DNA of 64,000 nt from contig NC_041003.1 in the NCBI RefSeq assembly GCF_004193775.1, positions 22,926,573 to 22,990,572 on the forward strand, read 5' to 3'. This DNA comes from Glycine soja. Its lineage: Eukaryota > Streptophyta > Magnoliopsida > Fabales > Fabaceae. Below are positions 37,552 to 46,800 of the stretch, in pieces. Position 1 is the first letter of the stretch, and every line of letters starts with the position of its first letter. The notes below the pieces were generated by a model. That model ran no database searches. It had not been told where the DNA came from and saw nothing but the letters and a program-made list of their open reading frames with translations. A program made the translations under genes and the position numbers.

Positions 37552-37643
37552 TCCGCCATGTCGTCCGTCATTTTCTGCTACGCCATCCGCCATATTTTTA
37601 TGGCAGATTTTTGTCTTTCCGCCATCCGCCATTAACAACACTG
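36829..37643. mobile_element. Non-autonomous hAT-type element, 815 bp
   Basis: The ends are inverted: CAGTGTTATCAAATAGCGGC on the left and, on the opposite strand, CAGTGTTGTTAATGGCGG on the right. The flanks are CTGCTTTT (36821-36828) and CTCCTTTT (37644-37651), an 8-bp duplication with one mismatch, as hAT transposases make. Repeated GGCGG/CCGCC words lie near both ends, and a (TA)n run lies at 37498-37548. No transposase gene. Confidence 0.8.
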
Positions 37644-38728
37644 CTCCTTTTTGAGCCAATAAACAACTACACTGATTTACTACTTTACTCTGAATTTACA
37701 GCTTGAATGCTTCACACCAGAGAAAAGTAATTATATTTTTATTCCTATTAATTTTCCTAGGTGGTTGTTTTCTTCACCTAGTGCCAGTTATCACACTGTT
37801 TGATGATACAAAAATAGTTAAGTCAAGCAGCATATTGAAAACAAGATAGCTGACTGGGAGACTAAATATCTGTATTAATCTAAAATGCAATAAACATGGA
37901 GTTTGTGTTCAAGCAATGCTTCTTTTCTTCATTAAAGTCAAAGATAGCAAAACCTTTTGAGTTTTTTTATTGGACTGCATTGGGTTGGGATTGGTTTATA
38001 TATATCTATATCCTTTACCAAAGAATCTGAAATATACCGAGGAATACATTAATCCTATGTGTTCCTTGTTTAAGAACATGGAAATTTACTCTATATGGAA
38101 CCTAATTACACATACAACGAGTACATATGCATATTAATGCTCAAAACTGAAAAGTCACTCTTTTCAGCACATAAGTATATACGGGACATAAAATTGCCTA
38201 TGTTCAGAATCTTCACTTTTTATGGTTTTGAACAATTCTTGAAATTGTCTAAGTGTGACATGACACAATAAGGAGAAAGCAAAGTCTGGATTCAACAACC
38301 ATATCACTTTAATATGCCATTCATGCATTCCATCGAGCATTTGATAGACCAAATAAAAAAAAACTTAGTATTTCGAAATAAATCATGTTCACAGGCTCTA
38401 CGAATCTGTCCAACGGCAACTAGCAATGACTCAATAATTCGAACTATAGCTCGAAACAGAAACAGAAACAACACAATGACAAAATGCAACGAAACAAATA
38501 GTGGTAGTAAAAATCCTTACACAAAATTAAGGAGGAAATCTTTGTCACGCGTCACACAAAAGGAGAAATTCAAGAATGCGGTGAGTTGAAGCAAAAGGCG
38601 ATAGGGTTTGAGACCAATTGGTTGTACTCGTCGGAGAAGTTCCAACTCAAGTTCGTTTACGTTTGCGAGCTTAGCCGGCGACGGATGTGTGAAAGAGTGT
38701 TTTTGCCCTTTTGATGTTGTGGAAGGCG
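37644..38728. other. Unrecognised region, possible weak gene fragment on minus
   Basis: Open frames on minus of about 60-76 codons lie at 38164-38747, but none shows family features and I could not join them into a gene. The region is mostly AT-rich. It may hold a first exon or promoter of a gene I cannot identify. Confidence 0.3.
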
Positions 38729-39159
38729 ATAGAAATAGGCATGGCAACGGGGCCCGAATCCGTGGGGCCCGCCCCGGACCCGCCCCGATTTTGACGGGGA
38801 AAATCCGAGTTGACCGGGGTCGGGGTCGGGGTCGGGTTTTCCCCGATAGCCAAATTCGGGTTCGGGGTCGGGGATGGGATTCTCAATACCCGCCCCGAAC
38901 CCGTACCCGAACATGCCCCGCTAATTATTAATATATATTACACATTGAAATATGAAACTATTAGATTAAATTTTATGTTAATGTTGAATTGAATTTTATG
39001 TTTTATTTAAAATTATATTTTTTATTTTATGAAAAATTATATATTTTAATAAAATTTTATAAAAATGTCGGGGGCGAGACGGGGCGGGGAAAACCCGACC
39101 CCCCGTTGGGGACGGGGATGAGATGTAAATATACACCCCTATCGATTTCGGGGGCGGGG

Positions 39160-39708
39160 TGATGAGAATCATGAAACTGGCCAAATACAGGCTAAAGGCC
39201 CAAGTGGAGAAGGACGAAGGCCCAAGTGGAGAAGGACAAAGCCCCCGAGTGGAGAAGGGTGAAGGCCCAAGTGGAGAAGGATGAAGGCCTAGAGGCAGAG
39301 ACACTATCAAGACTATTAATTGTTGCTGAAGGCCAAAACTAATTTGAAGGCCCAAGTTAAATAAGTTTTTAGTTATAATTTATTTTTATTGTAATTTTGG
39401 CCCAAACTGTTTAGAAGGCCCATGTCTATTTTTATCTTTTTGTTCAGCTACACTATAAGTATTGGTTTTTGTTTTGAATAAGAAAACTTTTGGGCATTTT
39501 CATAAAATTGGGTGAGAGTTTCTCTCTGGGTTCCTTTTTGAACCAATTATCAGACTTATCAAGGTAATCCATGTGGCGTCTATCCTGACTTATCTTCCTT
39601 CACTGGAAGTGGCAACTACCCTGACTTATCTTCCTTCACTGGAAGTGGCGTCATCCAAAACCTCCGTAGCCTGTATCAAACGATCTGCTCCTACTCAGGT
39701 TCACATCA
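39160..39708 (+). repeat. 5' LTR of the deleted Ty3/gypsy element
   Basis: It starts TGATGAGAATC and ends GTTCACATCA. It contains two units of a minisatellite of about 35 bp (around CCTGACTTATCTTCCTTCAC) and repeated GGCCCAAGTGGAGAAGG words near its start. Confidence 0.9.
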
Positions 39709-39710
39709 TC

Positions 39711-39722
39711 TGGTATCAGAGC
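39711..39722 (+). other. Primer binding site, tRNA-Met type
   Basis: TGGTATCAGAGC begins two bases after the LTR end. It confirms the plus orientation of the element. Confidence 0.9.
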
Positions 39723-40137
39723 TTCGGCTCTTGATACAGGTTCTATCCTATCCTATCCTATTTTTTTTTCTTTGTAATTTGTCTAGGTTCGTGCTTTTGT
39801 CCTTGTTCTGTTATTTGCATTCTTGTTTACATCTTGTTTCGTTTTTGTTTGCGTCTTGTGTTCTGTTATTTGCGTTCTTGTTCTTGTCACGTTCTTGTTC
39901 TTGTTTCTTGTGTCTTTCACACTTTGTGTCAAAAAAAAAATTGCAAAAAAATTTGAAAAAAAAAGTGGGTGTTTGATCTTTGAACACGAAATTGAGGCAT
40001 TTAGAGGTATTTTTTTGGAAAGAAAATCGTGGATCAAATCCCCTATTCTAGATTCTCCTCTGAATTCTGAGCGTTTTGATATATAGTGGGCCTCAAACGG
40101 ACAACTGTAGCAAAAGTTATGAGCATTTGAAGTTTAC

Positions 40138-40430
40138 TTGTCATATCTGTTATCTTATCTGCTATCCTATCTATTATCTTATTTGTTATCATATCTGTTA
40201 TCCAAATTAAATCTAATTTGTTATCCAAATCTGATCTGTTATCCAAATCAAATCAAATCAAAATTTGTTATCCAAATCAAATCAAGTCTAATCTGTTATC
40301 CAAATCAAATCCAATCTGTTATCCAAATCAAGTCTAATCTGTTATCCAAATCAAATCTAAATCCAAATCAAGTCTAATCTGTTAACCAAAATCAAATCAG
40401 ATTTGTTATCCAAATTAAATCTGCTATAAT
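40138..40430 (+). repeat. Tandem repeats of TCTGTTATCCAAATCAAA type
   Basis: The leader of the deleted element holds more than ten imperfect units of 10-23 bp. They start as (TGTTATCTTATC)-like words and continue as GTTATCCAAATCAAATC variants. Confidence 0.85.
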
Positions 40431-40655
40431 TAAACTGTCTTTCCTGTTATATACCTTGTGTGTCTAATTTGATTCATCCGGGAACTTAAGAGGGAGTGAG
40501 TGGTAAAAGGTATGAGTGAAAACATCACACAAAAGCCTATATTGAGAGCATCAAACACGAGTGAACTACCATCAAAGAGAGAAACACGTGAGTAGAGAGT
40601 GTGGTGAGGTCCTGCATTTTTTTTAATTTACTGCAAAATTCTTTGTTCCTTAATC

Positions 40656-41579
40656 ATGGCAAGAGCTGGTGACAATGGTGGTGTATATCATCAACTGGAC
40701 GAATCTCAGCGCTTATTTCTGGACGCGTGGACTACACAAATGCAACGTTTGTTGAACCGTAACAAAGAAGAGCCCTACAAACGAATAGCCAAATCTTCCT
40801 CGTTTACTCTTAAACCTCTATCCCCTAGAGAAGTGTGTGATGACCAAATCAGAATGAGAGAAAAGAGAGAACAAGAGAAAGAAAATAGTGAGGCACCACA
40901 AAGGAATATGAAAAAGAAGAGTGATACACCCGAGGAAAAGAGTGATACACATAAGAGAGAGAGTGATACACATGAGAGAAAATTTAATTATTTTGCAGAG
41001 GCGAGTGAAGTGAGGAAAGTGTTACATGCTCATGAACCACTCAATCTACAGTATTGCAAAGATAGTAAAATTTCTACTGATAATTCTAATGAGTTTACTA
41101 TTTCTATTTCTCCTAGTGTTCAACCCTTATTGCAGGAATTTAAAAATGTCTTTCCTAAGGAGATTCCTCATGGACTGCCACCTTCAAGAGGCATAGAACA
41201 TCAAGTTGATCTCCTCCCCGGAGCTTCATTGCCTAACAGGCCAACTTACAAAAGCAATCCCCAAGAGATTCAACGTAAGGATGCGCATGCCAAAGTTGAG
41301 TATGTGAAAAGATTGTATGACCAAGTGAAGGTGCAAATTGCAAAGAAGAATGAAAGCTATGCCAAGCAAGCCAACAAGAAAAGGAAGGAAGTGGTACTTG
41401 AACCCGGTGATGATCCTGGACATTTGAGGACAAATGTTTTCCAAGAAGGAGGGAATGATGAGAATCATGAAACTGGCCAAATACAAGCTAAAGGCCCAAG
41501 TGGAAAAGGACGATGCCCAAGTGGAGAAGGACAAAGCCCCCGAGTGGAGAAGGGTGAAGGCCCAAGTGGAGAAGGATGA
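40656..41579 (+). CDS. Deletion-fused gag-pol remnant, still open for 307 residues
   Basis: Residues 1 to about 130 derive from Gag and its Lys/Glu-rich linker, with a short SDTHER-type repeat. About 150-208 come from the region before the reverse transcriptase (PKEIPHGLPPSRG and LLPGAS). Then the sequence jumps to the C-terminal part of integrase (VEYVKRLYDQV onwards, about 215-260). Protease, reverse transcriptase, RNase H and the integrase core are missing. The frame stays open across the deletion and runs into the 3' LTR at 41456, where the last 40 or so residues are LTR-encoded. The product cannot mobilise anything itself and has no known function. Confidence 0.75.
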   Translation: MARAGDNGGVYHQLDESQRLFLDAWTTQMQRLLNRNKEEPYKRIAKSSSFTLKPLSPREVCDDQIRMREKREQEKENSEAPQRNMKKKSDTPEEKSDTHKRESDTHERKFNYFAEASEVRKVLHAHEPLNLQYCKDSKISTDNSNEFTISISPSVQPLLQEFKNVFPKEIPHGLPPSRGIEHQVDLLPGASLPNRPTYKSNPQEIQRKDAHAKVEYVKRLYDQVKVQIAKKNESYAKQANKKRKEVVLEPGDDPGHLRTNVFQEGGNDENHETGQIQAKGPSGKGRCPSGEGQSPRVEKGEGPSGEG

Positions 41580-42073
41580 AGGCCCAGAGGCAGAGACACT
41601 ATCAAGATTATTAATTGTTGCTGAAGGCCAAAACTAATTTGAAGGCCCAAGTTAAATAAGTTTTCAGTTATAATTTATTTTTATTGTAATTTTGGCCCAA
41701 ACTGTTTAGAAGGCCCATGTCTATTTTTATCTTTTTGTTCAGCTACACTATAAGTATTGGTTTTTGTTTTGAATAAGAAAACTTTTGGGCATTTTCATAA
41801 AATTGGGTGAGAGTTTCTCTCTGGGTTCCTTTTTGAACCAATTATCAGACTTATCAAGGTAATCCTTGTGGCGTCTACCCTGACTTATCTTCCTTCACTG
41901 GAAGTGGCGACTACCCTGACTTATCTTCCTTCACTGGAAGAGGCGTCTACCCTGACTTATCTTCCTTCACCGGAAGTGGCGTCTACCCTGACTTATCTTC
42001 CTTCATCGGAAGTGGCGTCATCCAAACTCTATAACCTGTATCAAGCGATCCGCTCCTACCCAGGTTCACATCA
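41456..42073 (+). repeat. 3' LTR of the deleted Ty3/gypsy element
   Basis: It matches 39160-39708 but is longer because the internal minisatellite has four units instead of two (about 41871-42015). A purine-rich tract (AAGAAGGAGGGAA) directly precedes it. Confidence 0.9.
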
Positions 42074-42295
42074 TCTGGCTCCTACCCAACTTATTTAACT
42101 TGGGCCTTCAAATTAGTTTTGGCCTTCAGCAACAATTAATAGTCTTGATAGTGTCTCTGCCTCTGGGCCTTCATCCTTCTCCACTTGGGCCTTCACCCTT
42201 CTCTACTCGGGGGCTTTGTCCTTCTCCACTTGAGCCTTCGTCCTTCTCCACTTGGGCCTTTAGCCTGTATTTGGCCAGTTTCATGATTCTCATCA
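42074..42295 (-). repeat. Partial inverted LTR copy at the 3' edge
   Basis: The reverse complement matches the LTR from its first base to about 39366. It joins the normal 3' LTR through a short stretch that includes TCTGG, the start of the internal region, and CTCCTACCCA, also found in the LTR. Confidence 0.85.
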
Positions 42296-42477
42296 CGGGG
42301 GCGGGGAGTGAAATGGGGAGTTGGGGGCGGGGGTGGGGTAAACAAAACCCGACCCCGACCCGCCCCGTTGCCATGCCCATAGAAATAACAAGTTAGGGAG
42401 TTGCTACGTGCACCCAGCAATATTGTTGGGGCACCCAGCAAACAGTGAATGGGCGAAAATGCCCTTCCACAAAAACT

Positions 42478-42660
42478 CTTTCCGGAAGAACCTTCTTCCG
42501 GAATCATTCCGAAAGACACTTGTTCCGAAAAATTTTCGGAAAACCCTACTTCCGGAAGAAGATTTTGTGATTCCAGAAGAACTCAAGAACACTTTCCGGA
42601 AGAATGTCATGCAGAATGTTTCCGGAAGAAGGTTCTTCCGGAATCACTTCCAGAATTTTT
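42478..42660. repeat. Subterminal TTCCGGAAGAA array, left end of MULE B
   Basis: About eight copies of the palindrome TTCCGGAA or a one-base variant occur, many extended as CTTCCGGAAGAA. A matching array lies at the other end. Confidence 0.9.
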
Positions 42661-43444
42661 TTTTTAAAAAAAATTATATTTTTTGTAATAATTTAATTTT
42701 AATGAATAAACTAAGTTATAAAATAATTAATATTATTATACATAAATAATTAGTGAACATAATTATGACAAATATTTGTAATTTCTTTTTTACTCGCATG
42801 TAAATGTAAATATTAATTTGTGTGACAATTTAGTATAATTTAAATCATAAAAATTAATTAATTCGTATATTTTATTAAAAATATAAAATATTTATTATGA
42901 TAACATTTAATGCATATATAATAAAAAAATGATTATTATTTTATAACAATGTCAAGAAAAAATAATTTTCATTTTATAATAATAAGTAAAAACAAAATAA
43001 TATTTAATGCATATGTAATGACGATTTTGCCACTGTGTAGTTTTCTTTAAATTTACTATGCTTCACGCTTCCATTTCACGCATCCTTCGTTGCTTTCCTT
43101 TTCTTGCTGTTGCTTTCCACCCTGTAGGTGTTCCGTATTTGAAGATTTGGTGGTCCCATGAAGTAGGTGTTCCGTATTTGAAGATTTGGTGGTCCCCCGT
43201 GAAGCAGGTGTTCCGTATTTGAAGTTTTGTTAGTCGTTGTTCTTCCTATTTCGTCGGAGGTACGCATTTATGGGTATTTTTTGCATTTTCTGGCTAGTTT
43301 TTAGAGAAGAAAAATAGTAAAAAGCTGTTTCTAGAAGAAATTTTAAGTAGAAGAGGAAGAAGTTTCGGAATGAGAATGTTGTATTTCCGGAAGAAGTTCT
43401 TCCGGAATGTTACATTATTAACAAATTTTTTTATTTCTATTTTA

Positions 43445-43487
<43 letters not shown>

Positions 43488-43785
43488 GTGGATTATTGGT
43501 TTAATTAGGTATAATGATTTGGTATAATATTAAATGATTTAGGTAACATAATTGTATTTTTTGTTGTAGTAGAAAAATGTTTTATTAGTTGTTTATTATA
43601 GTGTTAAGTTTAGTTTAAGTAAATAATGTAGTTATAAATTTAGAATATATTTGTATTAGTTGTTAGTATGTTTGTTAGTTAATATGTAGTCAATTTGTGG
43701 ATGTGGTTATATGATAATTTGAATATACTTCTGTATGATGCATATGTCCTGTTAATATGTTTGTTATTTAATGTGTAGTAAGAGT
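42661..43785. other. AT-rich interior of MULE B, no gene
   Basis: No coding sequence. At 43130-43215 there are three copies of GTGTTCCGTATTTGAAG. A (TA)n run lies at 43450-43481 and one more TTCCGGAAG pair near 43385. The PMD gene probably once extended into this region. Confidence 0.6.
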
Positions 43786-44518
43786 ATGGAAACTGTGCAA
43801 CGCGCCAGTGATGGGCAAATGAAGGAGTGACGACACATCATCCAATGTGATCGTCAACTCTCCTACCGGAAGGTGGAAGGTGCTGGTCTCACCGTGCCAC
43901 CTCTCCACGAATGCGGATATCAGTCCAGGATTGCCAGTAATAACTGAACAATCGATCAGTGGACTTAATCCTGTGGCAGCCACCAGGCCTTCAATCTCAG
44001 GCACTGGCCTCCCAATCAGTGTCACCTTCCTCCCATGTGACACTAACTTCAAATCAGGATGTTCCTGATTTGAAGTACAAATTATACAATTATTAAAAAA
44101 AATTAATGACAAACAAATAAATCAACAATGATAAATAATTAACAAATTAAAATACCTGTCCACTCCAAACAGCATGTGCAACATGGTCCACAAATGATGC
44201 CAGCACTGACGGGTCACGTGGCCCACCAGGGAATCCCTCAGCAGCATCATCAGCATCTGACCCCTAAGCACCATCAGCACCCTGTACGTCCGCACGCATC
44301 TCATGTGCCTCCGCAGCCAGATCAGGGACATCGTCAGTCATCTCAGCAACGTTCTCAGCCATATCATGTCCCTCCGTAGTCATCTGATGAACCCATTGCC
44401 TACGGGCTGAGGCAGTAGGCCTACGCCTCTCGGGAACATCAACTGCATCATGGTCATCATGTTTATCTCTGCCTACAAGTCTACCTATGGCACGACCTAA
44501 ACCTCGTATTCTAGTCAT
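43786..44518 (-). pseudogene. Truncated PMD gene of MULE B
   Basis: Exon 1 runs from the ATG at 44518 to 44156 and encodes an Arg-rich start and an acidic linker, with a stop near 44265. Exon 2 starts at 44064 after a GT-AG intron and encodes the beginning of the plant mobile domain, with ERWHGETSTFHLPVGE and ITLDDVSSLLHLP. Similarity stops at about 43786 and the rest of the domain is missing. It is closer to the MULE C copy than to the MULE A copy. Confidence 0.8.
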
Positions 44519-44539
44519 GATCTGCAAATCATATCGAAC

Positions 44540-45500
44540 ACGTATTTTTTAAGGTCAAAATATACACAACTTTCTTTATAAAAATAAAACAAGTTTATTT
44601 ATAAACAAATAAAACTAATTTAAATTAAATTATTTGAAAACATACACAACATAATTTAAAAAAAAATTAAACAACTTCATTTATAAAAAAAACACAACTA
44701 ATGTAAAAAAAATTAATTCGTAAACATCCACAACTTAATTTTAAAAAAAAATTAAAAAACTTCATTTATAAAGAAAACACAACTAAATTATTTGGTAAAC
44801 ATCCACAACTTAATTTTTTTTTAAAAAAAACTTCATTTATAAAAAACCACAACTAATGTAAAAAATATTAATTAGTAAACATCCACAACTTAATTTTAAA
44901 AAAATTTTAAAAAAATTCATTTATAAACAAAACACAACTCAATTATTTAGTAAACATCAAAAACTTAATTTTAAAAAAAAAATAAACAACTTCATTTATA
45001 AAAAAAACACAACTAATATAAAAATAATTAATTATTAAACATCCACAACTTAATTTTAAAAAAACTTCATTTATAAAAAACCACAACTAATGTACAAATA
45101 ATTAATTATTAAACATCCACAACTTAATTTTTTTAAAAAATAAACAACTTCATTTATAAAAAAAAATACTTCATTTATAATAAAATAAAAAAGTTTATTT
45201 ATAGACAAAAAAAACACAACTAATTTCAAAATATATAATTAATAAACATACACAACTAAAATTGTATATAAAAATAAAACAAAAATGGGAAAAAAAAATT
45301 CCAAACATACACAACTTTATTTATAAAAATAACTACTTCATTTATAAAAAAATACATAAGTAATTTAAAATTAAATAATTAGTAAAATACTCAACTAAAA
45401 TGATATAAAAAATAAACAAAAACAATTAACAAAAATAACCAACTTAATTTATACAAATAACCAACTTTATTTATAAATAAAATACACTAGCTTTTTTTTT
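44540..45500. repeat. AT-rich tandem repeat in MULE B
   Basis: Units of about 60-120 bp built from ACAACTTCATTTATAAAAAA and AACATCCACAACTTAATTTT words are repeated about ten times with variation. No coding capacity. Confidence 0.8.
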
Positions 45501-45530
45501 TTAAAAAAAAATATTTAAAAAAAAAAACTA

Positions 45531-45765
45531 ACTTCCGGAAACTTTCCGGAAGAAGGGGTCTTCCGGAAGCACTGAAAGGTCATATGGAAGAACCCTTCTT
45601 CCGGAATGTTCCCGGAAGAACTACTTCTTCCGGAAACTTTCCGGAAGAGGTGTTCCGGGAGCTTTTCGGAAGACCAGTACTTTCGGAAGACGTTTCATTA
45701 CTTCCGGAAGAACCCTTCTTCCGGAAGTTCCGGAAGAAACCCAAACGGGTCTTCCGGAAGGCGCC
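45531..45765. repeat. Subterminal TTCCGGAAGAA array, right end of MULE B
   Basis: About twelve copies of CTTCCGGAAG or close variants. Open frames through this array are compositional and not treated as genes. Confidence 0.9.
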
Positions 45766-46457
45766 ACCGTCACCAAGCTTTTGCCATTTTTTCGGCGTCT
45801 TCTACCCTAAGGTTCCACTAACCTACCCTAAATGCTACAAATATAGTGCATAACAAAACCAAAGCTAAGAAGAAGGCCACCTACCTCGAATGCAAATGGG
45901 TCCAAGGGCTGGCGGAGAAGAAGACCACCACCGAGCTCGTCGCGGAAGAGAGAAGAGAAGAACTTAAGAAGCTTTCGTGGAAGAGAGAAATGAAGAAGAG
46001 AGAATGCTTCCGAAAGAGGGAAAAAAAGCTTTTTAAGTTTTTAAATGAAGGGCAAAATTGACCTTTCAATAAATTGTTGGGTGCACTAGCAATATTGCTG
46101 GGTGCACCTAGCATATCCCAACAAGTTATTTGCGATAATGGGCCTGTAGGCCAATTCATGACCATTTTTTGAGTGTTGCTAGGTGCACCCAACATTTTTG
46201 CTGGTGCACCCAGCAAATTCATAAATGGCAAAAATGCCCTTGGCCTATTTTTGCCTTATAAAAGCTTATTTTTTCCTAAAATGCACACAGCCTCGATTTT
46301 TGTTCGCTTTTTTTCTCTGTTTTTGTGGTTTTCGTGCGGCATTGTCTCGGGTTCATTGGTTCGTTGTGAAAGGTTAGGTGCAGTGAAGGGGAAGGTGTGT
46401 TGCGGTGGTCGGTGGCGGCAAACGAGGTACGCAAAAGGTGGTGTGTATGTCGTGGAC

Positions 46458-46702
46458 GTACGGATCACTTTCGGATCAAGTTGATCCGTAAGTCTCTTAC
46501 GGATCAACTTGATCAAGAAGTTGGTGTGTCAATGTTACGGATCAAATTGATCCGTAAGAGACTTACGGATCAAGTTGATCCAGAAGTCTCTTACGGATCA
46601 ACTTGATCCGTAACATTGACACACCAATCAACTTGATCCGTAACTTACGGATCAAGTTGATCCGTAACAGACTTACGGATCAGGTTGATCCATAAGACAA
46701 TT
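46458..46702. repeat. Subterminal palindrome array, left end of MULE C
   Basis: About eight copies of the palindrome TTACGGATCAAGTTGATCC or its complement, partly arranged as larger inverted repeats (a TGTGTCAATGTTACGGATC arm near 46527 pairs with one near 46612). Confidence 0.9.
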
Positions 46703-46800
46703 ATTTTTTGTATTTGTTGTTTTTTGAATTTAGTTTCCTTTTTTTTATTTTAAATTACTAATTTTTTGGTATGGCCATTTTTTGTTTGATTTGGTTAGAT

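Larger units (their letters stand above)
39160..42295 (+). mobile_element. Internally deleted Ty3/gypsy element with an aberrant inverted LTR end
   Basis: A 5' LTR (39160-39708), primer site (39711-39722), shortened coding region and 3' LTR (41456-42073) are followed by an inverted copy of the first 200 or so bases of the LTR (about 42085-42295). The outer edges are therefore both LTR starts (TGATGAG...CTCATCA). They are flanked by CGGGG (39155-39159 and 42296-42300), a plausible 5-bp duplication although the host sequence is low-complexity. Confidence 0.8.
38738..42378. mobile_element. GC-rich inverted-repeat element, interrupted by a retrotransposon
   Basis: The ends are inverted (GGCATGGCAACGGGGC on the left, GCCCCGTTGCCATGCCC-like on the right) and flanked by ATAGAAATA on both sides (38729-38737 and 42379-42387). 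The element's own sequence is 38738-39159 plus 42301-42378, about 500 bp, made largely of CGGGG/CCCCG words with an AT-rich centre. No coding capacity. The 9-bp duplication favours a Mutator-type or similar transposase. Confidence 0.75.
42396..46119. mobile_element. MULE B, 3.7 kb, with truncated PMD gene
   Basis: The terminal inverted repeats are GGGAGTTGCTACGTGCACCC on the left and, on the opposite strand, GGGATATGCTAGGTGCACCC on the right, both continuing with AGCAATATTG. The flanks are a perfect 9-bp duplication, AACAAGTTA (42387-42395 and 46120-46128). It has TTCCGGAA-rich subterminal arrays, a truncated PMD gene on minus and no transposase, so it is non-autonomous. The ends match those of MULE C. 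Confidence 0.92.

Noticed and set aside
38164..38747. A host gene on minus next to the GC-rich element
   Set aside because: The open frames are short, cannot be joined with convincing splice sites, and match no family I know.
38608..38931. Open frames of 70-107 codons with Gly/Arg/Pro-rich products
   Set aside because: They are produced by the CGGGG-rich composition of the short element and have no recognisable protein features.
42193..42749. Overlapping open frames in the TTCCGGAA array and inverted LTR
   Set aside because: Arrays of a short repeat without stops give artificial frames on both strands; composition explains them.
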